From the NCBI GenBank assembly GCA_963575745.1, contig CAUYUJ010009369.1:215001-279000 (forward strand): DNA of 64,000 nt, written 5' to 3'. A program made the translations under genes and the position numbers. Below are positions 23,489 to 34,140 of this stretch, piece by piece. Source of the stretch: Prorocentrum cordatum (lineage: Eukaryota > Sar > Dinophyceae > Prorocentrales > Prorocentraceae). A model generated the notes under the pieces. It searched no databases. It was not told the DNA's origin and worked only from the letters and a program-made list of their open reading frames with translations. Every line of letters begins with the position of its first letter. Position 1 is the stretch's first letter.

Positions 23489-24089
23489 GATCGAGCTTCT
23501 CGGTGCGCGTTATGGCTGCAAGCGCCAGTGCGCAGCGACTTGGCCTGCAGAGGGGCGGCGGCGGCGCGGCACGGCGCGCGCCCGCGCCGGGGGGACGACA
23601 GGAGGTCTGGGCATGCGGCAGCGCTCTGCGGTGACCGCGAGCGACGCGGCGCTCGCACGGCTGTGGTGCCGAAGGCGAAGGGCTACATTCGCTTCAGGAG
23701 CACAGCGAAGAGCATGTGGGAACATGAAAAGGAAAGGGGGCGGGGGGGCGGGGGAGGAGAGGGCTGGGGGGAACTTGACGAGGCGGTTGTGGGGATGTTG
23801 AAGGAAGGAAAAGAGAAGATGGGGATGAGGGGCGGTGGGTCCGGTCATCCGGCTGCTGGCGGGCCAAGCCACGCAAAAGGAGCTCAAGGGAGAAAGTATC
23901 CGACGCGAGCGCGGCTGCTTACTGAGTGATGCCTGTGCTCTTGCCGAACTGGGGCCTGCGGCTGCAGCTCGCGCGCCGAGACCAACAACAATGTAACTTA
24001 CGTGGTGCCGAGAAAACGCCGCGCCAGCCTTGCCCTGCGACCCTGGCGTGGACAGAGACCATTCTCGGGGACCATCACTTGCGCCCCCA
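23489..24089 (+). other. GC-rich sequence, no gene recognised
   Basis: Several overlapping frames on both strands. None shows a recognisable motif. Confidence 0.4.
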
Positions 24090-24470
24090 CTCCGGTGCCG
24101 AGAGGGCCCCAGAGGGGCCCCGAGAGTGCCCCAGGTGCTTTAAGATGGCCTCCAAGATGGCGCCAGATCGTCCTGCCTCCAAATGGCCCTACGATGGCCC
24201 CAAGACGGGTCCAAGTGGCCGCGGAGACTCCCGAGGAGGCCCCCAAGAATCTAGAATCCGACCATAACGTGAAGCAAATCAATGATTTTGGCCTTCTCGC
24301 CCTTTCGCTTCTGATGGGCTCCCGAGGCCTCAGGATGGCTCCAAGATGGCCCAAGAGGGCCCCAAGAGAGGCCAAACATGGTCCTAAGATGGCCCCAAGA
24401 GCGCCCAAGAGCACTCCAAAAACGCTCCAAGAGGACCCCACGAGGCGACTTTGGGGGCTCCGGAGGGGCG
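24090..24470 (+). repeat. GGCCCCAAGAGG minisatellite, array 4
   Basis: GGCCCCAAGA units. The interior GTGAAGCAAATCAATGATTT near 24270 matches the core of the 18-kb higher-order unit. Confidence 0.75.
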
Positions 24471-24876
24471 GTCCTACTTAAGGGACCCCCCCTCTTTGAT
24501 CGATATCCTCAATGCTCGTGCGTGCGTGTGTATGTTTGTATATGTTTACAAGCATACACATATATCAATCGCATGGTTCGGTCTACGTGGGATATTTTCA
24601 AGTCGGGATCCGAGGGGGGACATAATTTTTGTTAGCAAGCTTTGGACATTATGTTTATGCTACGGCTTTGAGTTTGGAGTACTTCTATGTCCGCCACCGA
24701 GCCCCGTTGAGACGTGCTAGAATGCCAAGTGCTATCATGCAAGGTTTCTGTAGTTCTCGGCGGAGCCTCCCCTCTCGAAACATCCCCTTCCATGCATCGC
24801 CCCCTCTCCCGAGGCTTTCTGGACGGCAATGACGCCTGCCTCGAGGTTCCCAAGGCCACAACGTGCGAGGAAGGGG
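24471..24876 (+). other. no gene seen
   Basis: Lower-GC unique stretch with short CATA repeats. Confidence 0.4.
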
Positions 24877-25092
24877 AGTGAGAGGAGGAGGAGGAGGAGG
24901 AGGAGGAGGAGGAGGAGCAGGAGGAGGAGGAGGAGGAGAGGAGGAGGAGGAGGAGGAGGAGGAGGAGGGAGAGGAGGAGGAGGAGGAGAGGGAGGCGGAG
25001 GAAGAGGAGGAGGAGGAGGAGGAGAGGGAGGCGGAGGAGGAGGAGGAGGACGAGGATGTGGAGGAGGAGGAGGAGGAGGAGGAGGAGGGGGG
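24877..25092 (+). repeat. (GGA)n microsatellite
   Basis: 215 bp of GGA with a few GCG and GAC interruptions. Confidence 0.95.
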
Positions 25093-25189
25093 CGGGGAGG
25101 AGGCCCGAGATCAGGGGGGGCTTCTGCTGCTGCTGCTGCTTCACGCCACCTGTCCTTGCCTCCTGGCACTCAGTGGATTTACTCGGGCC

Positions 25190-26720
25190 AAGCACCCAAA
25201 CCACAAGCGGAGGTGTGCCAACAGGGAGGGGTGGAGCCGCACGCGGGCCCTGCAATTGGGCCCTCGGTGGAGCCGCCTACTATGGGGCCACGATGCGTGT
25301 GAGGGGTGCGCCGAGATGGGGGGTGGAACCGCATGCGGGCCCTGCCACTGGTGCCTCTGGTGGAGCTCCTGTTGGGACCAAAAACCGTGTGAGGTGTGCG
25401 CCGGACTGGTGGGTGGAAACGCATTCGGACCCTGCCACTAGGTGCGCCGAATTGGTGGGTGCAACCGCATGTGGACTCTGCAACTGGGGTCTTCGGTGGA
25501 GCCCCCGAATTGGGCCACGAAGCGTGTGAGGGGTGTGGCGAAACCGCATGTGGACCCTGCCAAACGTGTGACGAAATGGGGGGTGGAACCACACGCGGGC
25601 CCTGCCACCGGTGCTTTGTGTGGAGCTCCCTGTGGGGCCACGACACGTGTGAACGATGCGCCGAACTGGTGGGTGGAACCCCATGCGGACCCTGCCTCTC
25701 TTGCCTTCGGTGGAGCTCCCGTTGGACGGCGACACATTGGACGGATGCGCCGAAATGGGCGGCATGCGGGCCCTGTCACTGATGCCTTCGGTGGAGCTTC
25801 CTCTGGGGCCATGCATCGTGTGAGGGGTGCGTTGGACTGTGGGGGGGGGACCGCGTGCGGACTCTGCCACTGGTGCCTTCGGCGGAACTGCCTATGGGTG
25901 CGCCGAAATGCGGGGTGGATCCGTGCGCGGGCACTCGGTGGAGCTCCGTATTGGGCCACGAAGCGTCTGAGGGGAGCGCCGACGTCGGGAGGGGAACCGA
26001 ACGCGGACCATGCCACTGGTGCCTTCGGTGGGCCTTCGGTGACACGTTTGAGGGATGCGCCGACATGGAGGTGGAATCCAATGCGGACCCTGCCACTGGC
26101 AGCTCCCTATGGGAGGGCCACGCAACATATGAGGGATGCGCTGGACTGGTGGGTGGAACTGCATGCGGGCTCTGCCACTGGTGCCTTCGGTGGAGCTCCT
26201 TGTGGGGCCACGCACCTAATGAGGGGCGCGCCGAACTCTGAAACTCGGGCCTTCGGTGGACCTCCTTGTGGGCCCACGCAATGTCTGAGGGATGCGTCGA
26301 ACTGGTGGGTGGAACTGCATGCGGGCCCTGCCACTGGTGCTTTCGGTGGACCTCCCTTTGGGGCCACGCAACGTGTGAAGGGTGCGCCTGACTGGTGGGT
26401 GGAACCGCATGCGGACTTTGCCACTGGTGCCTTCGGCGGAGCTGCCTATGGGTGCGCCGAACTCTGCAACTGGGGCCTCTGGAGGACCCTACGATTGGGC
26501 CACGAAACGTGTGAGAGGTGAGACGAAATGGGGGGTGGAACCGCATGCGGGCCCTGCCACTGGTGCCTTCGGTGGAGCTCCCAATGGGGCCACGAAACGT
26601 GTGAGGGGTGTGCCGGACTGGGGGGTGCCACTGTGAGGCATTCGGTGGGGCCGCCTACGGGGCCAAGAAGCGTGTGAGGGGAGCGCCGAAGTCGGGAGGG
26701 GAAGCGCCTGTGGGAGACCG
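25190..26720 (+). repeat. roughly 90-bp satellite array
   Basis: Some 15 diverged units around GTGTGAGGGGTGCGCCGAACTG, GGTGGAACCGCATGCGG, CCCTGCCACTGGTGCC and TTCGGTGGAGC. Because the period is close to a multiple of three, a long plus-strand frame (25442-26521) and minus-strand frames stay open and read as repeated WVEPHAGPATGAFGG-like peptides. Array structure, not coding selection, explains this. Confidence 0.8.
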
Positions 26721-27069
26721 GTGTGAGAGTTTCCTGGAGCCCCTCCGAAAATCGCAAACATAAAAACGTGAGTGGGAGGGTTTCGGGGGCTTGCCCCTGC
26801 GGAGCAGCCTGGGGGGAGGGAGCTTGGGAGGTTCTTGGGGGTTCCTGGAGCCCCCAATCAAAAATACCATCATTTCTTTCCCAACCATCCTGTGTTGAGT
26901 TGGGTCCTCGATCTAAAGAGACAGCGCCTCGCGTCCCTCCTCCTCATTCATCCTTATAGATTATTATTCTTGTCTCACCCCGAGGCTGGTCGAAAGGGCG
27001 GGCCAGGCGTTTCGCTTGAGAATTCCTCACCGCTTATGACCCTGAATATTCAAAGTTGGCACTAGTTTG
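26721..27069 (+). other. no gene seen
   Basis: Unique sequence between two satellite arrays. Confidence 0.4.
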
Positions 27070-27450
27070 GCGGATGGAGGGCGGGCGGTGTTTTAAATGT
27101 GGCTCTCGCCTGGGCGCCGCGCACACTTGTCTCAAACACTTGCAAGATCTTTGCGGATGGATGGCGGGCCATTTTCAATATGTAGCTCTCGCCTTAACGC
27201 CGCGCACTGTCGCGTAAACATAGCAAGAGTTCCACGGGTTGAGGGCGGGTGGTTTTCAAACTGTGGTTCTCGCCTTAGCGCCGCACGCGTTCGTTTTGAC
27301 ATATAGCACGGGTTTCACGAGTTGAGGGCGGTTCTTGTTCAAACTGTGGTTCTCGACTTAGCGCCGCGCACACACTTGCAAGATCTTTGCGGATTGAGGG
27401 CGGGTCCTTTCCAAAATGATGCTCTCGCCTTAGCGCCGCGCACATTCGTT
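27070..27450 (+). repeat. roughly 80-bp satellite, five units
   Basis: GGCTCTCGCCTTAGCGCCGCGCAC-type motif begins at 27101, 27184, 27264, 27349 and 27420, with CTTGCAAGATCTTTGCGGAT and GAGGGCGGG between. Confidence 0.8.
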
Positions 27451-27795
27451 TTAGACATGTACAATACCTGAAAGGATTCCCATTGTTTGTGTATTCGAAA
27501 CAACTTTTTGGAACGATTCAGGATTGTCTGGGCACCACGGTTACGTTGATTCGCTGTGTTGTTCAGCCAGGAGCGGAGTCTGGCACGATTCAGGATCGTC
27601 GAGACGCGATAGTCAAGCTGACTCGTGGCGTTGAAATTAAAAGAACGGTGTTTGGGCACGCTTCAGAATCTTCGAACGGTTGTCTCCCAACGGGTCACTT
27701 CCCTCAGTGAACATGGATCCTTGTAGGGGCCTGTGAGGAGGGATCTTGGAAGGATGGCATATTCAAACATCGTTGATGAACCTTGGGTTTGCACT

Positions 27796-27850
27796 GGTCC
27801 TCCTACTCCTCCTCCTCCTCCTCCTCCTCCTCCTCCTCCTCCTCGCCCTC
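27796..27850 (+). repeat. (TCC)n microsatellite
   Basis: Short TCC run beside an otherwise unremarkable stretch (27451-27795). Confidence 0.9.
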
Positions 27851-27889
27851 CTCCCATCCCTCTCTGCCCTCCATCTCTTTCCTGTGCCG

Positions 27890-28225
27890 GTACACCTCTT
27901 AAACGTTCCATGGCCCCATGGGGAGATCCACCGAAGGGCCCCAGTGGCCAAGTCCACCTGCGGTTCGCCACCAATTTCGGCACACCCCTCACACGTTGCG
28001 TGGTCCCGTAGGGAGCCTCACCGAATGCCTCACAGTGGCAAGGACTATATGTGATTCCTCGCCCATTTCGGCACACCTCTCGTACGCCCACAGTGCGGTT
28101 CCCCGCCCAGTTCGGCACACACACACACACACACACACGTTTCGTGGCCCCACAGGGAGCTCCACCGAAGGTCTCAGCGGCAGGGTCCACATGGGGCTCC
28201 CCCCCCCCAGTTGGCGCATCCCACC
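27890..28225 (-). repeat. roughly 90-bp satellite, inverted block
   Basis: About four units complementary to the 25.2-26.7 kb array (GGCCCCACAGGGAGCTCCACC, AATTTCGGCACACC), including a CA run at 28116-28137. Confidence 0.75.
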
Positions 28226-28295
28226 CCTCAACACCACCCCCCAGCAAAGCCCAGCCCCTACAGAGGCCACCCTCCGCTGGCGGCGCGCACAGGAG

Positions 28296-28427
28296 GCTAG
28301 GGGGATGGGAGAGGGCTTCTTAGAAGGAAGCTGCTGCTGAGAAGGCGCTAGCCCTACACCTGTAGACACGGCCCGCGCCTTCTGAGAAGCAGGGGTGCTT
28401 CTTGGAAGCCTTCCCCCCTGCCCCCAG
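28296..28427. mobile_element. family F foldback element, copy 3
   Basis: GGGAGAGGGCTTCTTAGAAG at left, GCCCGCGCCTTCTGAGAAGC at right centre, AAGCCTTCCCCCC at the end. Confidence 0.65.
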
Positions 28428-28496
28428 CCTCTTTTGCGCGCAGCTGACCCCTGCAAGGCCCACCCCCTACAGAGCCCACCCCAAATCCGCCGACCC

Positions 28497-28652
28497 TAGA
28501 GGCCTCTGTCGGCGATGCATCGGCGATGTGGGCAATGCATCGGCGACGTCGGCGTGGGGAAACACGGGCTCCACGTCGAGCCGCACGGTCGATGCATCGG
28601 CGATGCGGCGCGATCCTCCGACCCCATATACTCGGACCCCACCTAGGATGCC
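28497..28652. mobile_element. family I element, copy 1 (left end shortened)
   Basis: Interior of GATGCATCGGCG repeats and a right end GCGCGATCCTCCGACCCC...CTAGG as in the longer copy at 29291. Confidence 0.6.
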
Positions 28653-28664
28653 TACAAACACAAG

Positions 28665-28826
28665 TCGGGGGCGGCCAAGAGGGGGGCGTCCAAGAGAGGG
28701 GGGGTGCAAATTATGGCCGGCGGCACGGGCGCGATCCAGGGGGGGCCCAGGGACGTAGTACCTTAAGAAGAGGCGCCATGAAATCTGAAGAACTATCATG
28801 GCGCCCCCATGATATCCACCCCCCGA
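28665..28826. mobile_element. family B element, copy 1 (about 30 bp shorter)
   Basis: Starts TCGGGGGCGGCCAAGAGG and ends CCCCCCGA. Lacks about 30 bp near the right end relative to the 192-bp copies. No matching target repeat. Confidence 0.7.
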
Positions 28827-29090
28827 CCGTCCCGGCATTCCTATAGGCCTACCACGACATGTTCTTCGAACCCCCAAATGTTGTAAGAACAAAAAACAAG
28901 TGCTCCTAGAACATAAGCCCGATGTGGTAAAACCAAACAATATCAGCCAGACATGTTCTAAGAACATTTCGTGCAAACCACGAAAGGCGAGCTAAGACGC
29001 TTCGCCACTGCTTGAATGTGGGCAATCGCGGCTTCCCAATAGCACAGAACGTTCGACGTCGACGTCGACGCTTCGCCACTGCTTGATAGT

Positions 29091-29115
29091 CCACCCCCCC
29101 TCTTGGCCGCCCCCG
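29091..29115. mobile_element. family B end fragment
   Basis: A lone right-hand arm (CCCCCCTCTTGGCCGCCCCCGA). Nearby ACGCTTCGCCACTGCTTGA occurs twice (from 28987 and 29067). Confidence 0.5.
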
Positions 29116-29290
29116 AGCAAGAGCGCGGCCGAACGCCGGGCTGCTCACAGCGCTATACAAGGACAAACGCCTGCGGCCTCCTCGCGCAGACCGCTGGTGC
29201 GGCACACCCCGCGCCGAGGTGGGGCGATGCCGCGCGGCCGGCCCGGTGAGAACAGCCGATCGGGCCAGAGGGGGATGCTCGGACCCATCT

Positions 29291-29540
29291 ATAGAGGCCT
29301 CCTAGATGGGGTCGGGGTAGATGGGGTCGGAGGATCGCGCCGCATCGCCAATGCATCGACGATGCATCGGCGATGCATCGGCGCTGCGCTGGCGATGCAT
29401 CGTCGACGTCGGCGATGCATCGGTGACGTTGATGTGAAACAAATCGGGCGCCACATCGAGCCGCGTCGGCGATGCATCGGCGACGCGGCGCGATCCTCCG
29501 AACCCATATACTCGGACCCCATCTAAGAGGCCCATAATCT
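29291..29540. mobile_element. family I element, copy 2
   Basis: Inverted ends of about 58 bp (TAGAGGCCTCCTAGATGGGG at left; its complement near CCCCATCTAAGAGGCC at right; both carry GGATCGCGCCGC). The interior is GATGCATCGGCG repeats. ATCTAT lies just outside both ends and may be a target repeat. Confidence 0.65.
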
Positions 29541-30014
29541 ATCGGGGAAACGCAAGACTCGGGCACGGGTGACTCGGGTTGGCCTGTCGGGGCCACCATA
29601 CAAATTACACCAGAGAAGAAAAAACCCAATCAATGGATGGTTTGAAATGGGATCGATAAAAAGATCGATACGGAGATCAACCGGGAACCCGGAACCCAAA
29701 AACCCAGAACCCACCGAAAGCGGCCCGGAACCAATAACCAGGAACCCGGGAACCCGGGAACCCAGCGGACCACCAAAATCGGCGGGACACTTTCGCCAAA
29801 TCCTTCAACTTCCGCTAGGACTCCTTCGGTGTAAGCACTGCTTGGGGAATGACGGGGCCCAACCTGACATCTGACGCGAGCTCCTGCTGCAGACGCCCCA
29901 CGAAAACTGGGCCGTCCAACCTCCCAGGCGCGCTCGTCGGGAGACGTCGGCACACCCGAGCTCCGGCTTACTCAAACTTTTACGTTCCCCTGAATCTAGG
30001 GGGCCTGGATTGAA
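29541..30014 (+). other. no gene; AACCCGG-rich stretch
   Basis: 29690-29770 repeats GAACCC/GGAACCCGG irregularly. The rest is unremarkable. Confidence 0.4.
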
Positions 30015-30365
30015 GTCGGGCCTGTCCCTCTACAGGAGGAAGACTTAAACATAGTGAAAAACAGGCTGGGGACGATCTGTGGAGTATTTGTTGGACTATG
30101 CTTGAGCATTGTTTTGGGGTCTGTTTGATCTTTCGTCCAACACCCCCCTGCAGTCGGGAGCGGCCAAGAGGGGGGTGTCCAAGAGGGGGGGTGCAAATCA
30201 TGACCGGCGGCATGTGCGCGGCCCTGCGGGGGGGCCAGGGACGCAATGGAATAAGAAGCGGCGCCATGAAATCTGGGGAAACATCATGGCCCCCGCCATG
30301 CTATCCCCCTCCCCTAGTCATCACCCCCGTCTTTTCCTCCCCCGATGCAGGTGGACCTGCCCGAC
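30015..30365. mobile_element. family A element, copy 11, split by a family B insertion
   Basis: Left end GTCGGGCCTGTCCC at 30015, right end GGACCTGCCCGAC ending at 30365. A 192-bp family B element sits inside the right arm. Outer flanks carry 8-bp near-identical repeats GCCTGGAT (30003-30010) and GCCTGGCT (30370-30377). Confidence 0.85.
30154..30345. mobile_element. family B element, copy 3 (192 bp), nested
   Basis: TCGGGAGCGGCCAAGAGG...CCTCCCCCGA, bounded by perfect 5-bp repeats TGCAG (30149-30153 and 30346-30350). Removing it with one TGCAG restores the family A arm CCTGCAGGTGGACC. Confidence 0.9.
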
Positions 30366-30830
30366 CTGAGCCTGGCTGCCCCGCGCAGACGAGGCGAAGG
30401 CCTCCGGCGCACGCCGCGGCGCCCCGGCACAGATGCCCCCCATGGGTGAAGCCTATGTTTGAGCATTTCTTTGGGTATGTCTGAGCATTTCTTTGGGTAT
30501 GCCTGATCTCTCGTCCCAAAATCCCCCGATGCAGGTGGACCCGCCCGACCCGAGCCTGGCTGCCCCGCGCCGATTAGGCGAAGGGCCTCCGGCGCACGCC
30601 GCGGCGCCCCCGCACAGCTGCCCCCCCCAGGGGTGAAACGGGGGGAGGACGAGGAAGAGGAGGGGGAGGAGGAGGAGGGGGAGGAGGAGGAGGAGGAGGA
30701 GGAGGAGGAGGAGGAGGAGGAGGAGGAGGAGGAGGAGGAGGAGGAGGATGCCCCGTGCAGACGAGGCGAAGGCCTCCGGCGCACGCCGCGGCGCCCCCGC
30801 ACAGAATGCCCCCCCCAGGGGTGAAACGGG
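30346..30830 (+). repeat. three roughly 105-bp direct repeats
   Basis: GCCCGACCTGAGCCTGGCTGCC...GCGCACGCCGCGGCGCCCC occurs at 30360, 30547 and (5' shortened) 30750. The middle copy is preceded by a family A right end without a family B insertion (TGCAGGTGGACCCGCCCGAC). Confidence 0.75.
30646..30748 (+). repeat. (GGA)n microsatellite
   Basis: About 100 bp of GGA between the second and third 105-bp repeats. Confidence 0.95.
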
Positions 30831-30934
30831 CGGCCCCCCGCCTGCCCAAGGCGCGGGGGGGCCGCCGCGGCCAGGCCGGGGCCCTTTCGGGGGGCCCCGC
30901 CGCTCGCGGGGCCCCCCACGGTGCACCTCGGCAT

Positions 30935-31250
30935 TCCTCCTCGCCGCCTCCTCGCCGCCTCGCCGCCTCCTCCTCCTTCTCCTCCTCCTCCTCCCCTCCC
31001 TCCTCCTCCTCCTCCTCCTCCTCCTCCTCCACTCCTGCGCCCCTCTTCTCCCCTCCATCTCGTCGTCTCCCGCCTCCCCTCCTCCTTCCTCCTCATCGCA
31101 TCCTCTCCCTGCGCTGCCGCCCATCCCGTCATCCGCATCGCTTCGTCCTTCCTCCTCCGCCTCCCCGCCTCCTTCATCTTGTCATCTTGTCCTGCTTCCT
31201 TCTTGTCGCCTCCTCCCTCCTCCTGGGCGTCCCCCCCGTTCTCCCCATCG
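30935..31250 (+). repeat. (TCC)n-rich pyrimidine tract
   Basis: TCC repeats to about 31030, then degenerate TCCTCC/CATC pyrimidine-rich sequence. 31251-31587 shows no gene. Confidence 0.8.
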
Positions 31251-31587
31251 CCTCCTCATGCTTATTTCTTCTTCGCATCTGCTCCCACTCTGCAGCCTGG
31301 CCGACTGATTGCCGGTCGAATTCGGTTGTTCCACCCCACCCATCGCAATACAAAACCGAACCCTTTGCTCTCCGCATGCGTGCTGTCGCCGACGCTGTGA
31401 AATTCGTGGCAGGGGCTGGACGCGGCGCACACCGCGAGGGAGGTGCCGACACCTCCCGCTCGCTTCAGTGCCGCGCACACGGTCTGGGAAGACCGAGCTC
31501 ACGCTTGGGCCCGCCTGGGCGCGGCGCACATCTCTTGCTCGCAGTCTGTCGGAGCCGGGGCCGCGCCCGAGAGAGGAGCGAGATTAG

Positions 31588-31680
31588 GTCGGGCATGTGC
31601 CCCTACATGCGGATTTTGCACGAACAATGATAAATAGTCAACAGATGCCCAAGAATGCTCCAACATAGTCGAAATATCGT
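31588..31680. mobile_element. family A element, copy 12, left half
   Basis: Starts GTCGGGCATGTGCCCC and runs to the CATAGTCGAAATATCG interior, then joins a family G fragment. The right end is missing. Confidence 0.7.
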
Positions 31681-31810
31681 GCACCGGCGCAGGGCCCCCC
31701 TCCCCTGGCGAGCGGAGCGCGGCTGGAGCGACGCCGGAGGCGCCGCCAGGGGGGCCCCGGCGCCGCTCCGAGACGTCCGCGCGGACCTTGGAAGAGATAT
31801 CTCTGTATGC
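31681..31810. mobile_element. family G element fragment
   Basis: Contains the CTCCCCTGGCG...CGCCGGAGGCGCCGCC core and a GTCCGCGCGGACC arm, as in the complete copy at 45044. Confidence 0.6.
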
Positions 31811-32017
31811 CTTTTCTGCAGGTTGCTGCCCCCCGAGGCAGCTTGCGCCCCGCCTTGGCGCGACCCACGTCTTGCCTTCGCCGTTCCTGCTGGAGACTTG
31901 TCTGCGCGCGACATGCTCAAAAGTGCCTCTATCTCGGCACCGCGCCGCAGGCACTCTCTCCGAGAGGTCTGCTTCCGCCTGTCGGCAGCGTGCCCGGGGG
32001 GGGGCAAGTGCGAAGGA

Positions 32018-32085
32018 GCAGGCCTTCTCAGAAGGCGGGTGGGCTTCTCACAACCCCCCCCCTGGCCTTCTGAGAAATCATCTCT
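32018..32085. mobile_element. family F fragment
   Basis: GGCCTTCTCAGAAGG...CCTTCTGAGAAATC: shortened foldback. Confidence 0.5.
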
Positions 32086-32225
32086 TGGGGGAACCAAGAA
32101 GTACCGATACCGCTACTCCCCGGACCTCTCCCGAGGTGCGTTCTGACCAGAATTCCGGAGCGAATCCGGCGGTGGCGCCGAGGGCCGCCGAGGGGGCCCC
32201 CCCCAAAAAAAACGAGGGAGGGGTA
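32086..32225. repeat. dispersed repeat shared with 46650-46800
   Basis: CGCTACTCCCCGG...GTGCGTTCTGACCAGAA...GCGAATCCGGCGG aligns with CGCTCCCTGGGG...GTGCGTCCTGACAAGAA...GCGAACCCAGCGG near 46665-46730. Confidence 0.5.
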
Positions 32226-32228
32226 GAA

Positions 32229-32424
32229 GTATGGGTACTCCAGATTTCGTAATAAAGGGAGGGGGGTCTCATTTCGGGGGGGGGTCTCTTCCAGGCTATC
32301 TTGGAGGGCCTGGGGGGTCTGGGGACGATGTTCTGGAGGGTTCTCCCACGGGGGAGGTCTGAAATGGCTTGTCTTGGGGGGTCCAGACCCCCTCCCTTGT
32401 ACTACGAAATCTCGAGTACCATTT
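32229..32424. mobile_element. foldback element J
   Basis: Inverted arms GGTACTCCAGATTTCGTA and TACGAAATCTCGAGTACC, followed inward by AGGGAGGGGGGTCT / AGACCCCCTCCCT. Confidence 0.65.
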
Positions 32425-32624
32425 TCCTCCTCTGATCTGTCCCTCGGGGGAGGCGCAGGAGCTCTCCTCGGAAGGCCGGAGGCCCTCCGAGCCTCTGGCG
32501 AGAGGGCCCGCTTCCCCCGTGTGGGCTCGCCACCTGGGCCCTGCCTCGGCACCGCGCCGGCAGGAACTCTCCGAGAGTTCTGGGCTGCGGGATCCGAGCC
32601 CCGCCCCCGCCAATGCGGGACGGG

Positions 32625-32805
32625 GAAATGACCACAGCCACTGCTTCTTGCTTGCGCCGCCTTCCAGCCGGCCGAAAAAAAACAGTGGTTGTGGTCATGT
32701 CCCTGGTGCCAGGCTTAACGAGAACGACCACAACCACAGCCACTGCTTTGTTTCTGCTGGCTGGAAGGCGGCAACAGAAGAAAAACAGTGGCTGTGGTCG
32801 TTTTC
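32625..32805. repeat. two adjacent related palindromes
   Basis: First: ATGACCACAGCCACTG...CAGTGGTTGTGGTCAT (about 32625-32700). Second: ACGACCACAACCACAGCC...CAGTGGCTGTGGTCGT (about 32727-32800). Both share a GCCGCCTTCCAGCC centre in opposite orientation. Confidence 0.75.
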
Positions 32806-32814
32806 GCGTCCCGT

Positions 32815-33420
32815 AACCAACCATCGATTCTCCTGGGTCGACGGGAGGCAGGGGTGGGGTTGGAACTTCCGAGCGTTCTGGGTTGCGAGATCCGAACTGT
32901 TCCCCCACCAGCCATCGATTCTCCTGCATCGATGGGAGGCAGGGGTGGGGTTGGAATTTCCGAGAGTTCTAGGTTGCGAGATCCGAACTCCACCCCCGCC
33001 AACCATCGGTTCTCCTGAATCGATGAGAGGCAGGGGCCGTGGTTCGAATTTCCGGAAGTTCTAGATTGCGAGATCCGAACTCCACCCCCGCCAACCATCG
33101 GTTCTCCTGAATCGATGGGAGGCAGGGGGCGGGTTCGAACGTCCGACAGTTCTAGGTTGCGAGATCCGAACTCCACCCCCACCAACCATCGACTCTCCTG
33201 AACCGATGGGAGGCAGGGGTAGGGTTGGAATTTCCGAGAATTCTAGGTTGCGAGATCCGAACTCCACCCCCGCCAGCCATCGACTCTCCTGAATCGATGG
33301 GAGGCAGGGGTAGGGTTGGAACTTCCGAGACTTCTAGGTTGCGAGATCCGAACTTCACCCCCACTAACCATCGATTCTCCTGAATCGATGGGCGGCGTGG
33401 GTTGGGGTTCGAATTCTGCC
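32815..33420 (+). repeat. 91-bp hairpin satellite, seven units
   Basis: Unit starts at 32821, 32912, 33003, 33095, 33185, 33277 and 33368 (period 90-92). Each unit holds a small palindrome. The last is perfect: arms CCATCGATTC and GAATCGATGG around TCCT. GGTTGCGAGATCCGAAC follows in each unit. Confidence 0.9.
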
Positions 33421-33744
33421 GCGTGGTTGACCAGCTCCGAGCCCTGCCCCCTCCGCCCGTCGAGTTGCCTGCCTTGGTGGCCAGAGAGGGTCGGGTCGGG
33501 AGCTCGACGCCGGGATTCTGCGTTTCGCCTGTGCGTGGCCAATGGCTTCCTTCGCCGTGCCGCCGGGAGCAGGGCCTCGCGCGCGCGCGCGAGCGGGCGG
33601 CGGTCCCGAAATCCACCCGAGCAAGCACTCGCACTTGCGCTGCGGGGCCCGCTGACTCGCTCGAGCTGGCCAGCCTGACCCTCCTCCTGCCCCTGCCCCT
33701 GACGCTGACGCCGAGGGGCCAGTCTGTCGCTCCTCCCATCTCGC

Positions 33745-34140
33745 TCCTCTCATGCTCCTCCTCCTGTTCCCCCTCCTTCGCCGCCTCTCATCCTCCAGCT
33801 GCTCCCCCTTCTCATTCTCCTCCTCCTCCTCCTCCTCCTCCTCCTCCTGCTCCTCCCACTCCTCCTGTCCCCCCTGTCCTCCTCCTCCCCCTCCTCCTGC
33901 CCCCCCCTGTCCTCCTCCTCCCCCTCCTCCTGCCCCCCCCTGTCCTCCTCCTCCTCCTGCCCCCACTGTCCTCCTCCTCCTCTTCCTCCTCCTCCTCCTC
34001 TTCTTCTTCTTCTTCTTCTTCTTCCTCCTCCTCCTCCTCCTTCTCCTCCCTCCTCCTCCCTCCTCTCCTCCTCCTCCTCCTCCTCCTCCTCCTCTCCTCC
34101 TCCTCCTCCTCCTCCTCCTCCCCCTCCTCCTCCTCCCCTC
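33745..34140 (+). repeat. (TCC)n polypyrimidine tract
   Basis: About 400 bp of TCC with CTT stretches. It faces the GGA tract at 34305 across a 165-bp GC-rich spacer, as at 7-8.6 kb. Confidence 0.95.

Noticed and set aside
27070-27450. CRISPR-like array
   Set aside because: Spaced repeats exist in several places, but units are diverged, repeats and spacers are not distinct, there are no cas genes, and the window is eukaryotic.
33120-33420. tRNA-like GGTTCGAA boxes
   Set aside because: The motif belongs to the 91-bp satellite. No cloverleaf can be drawn around it.
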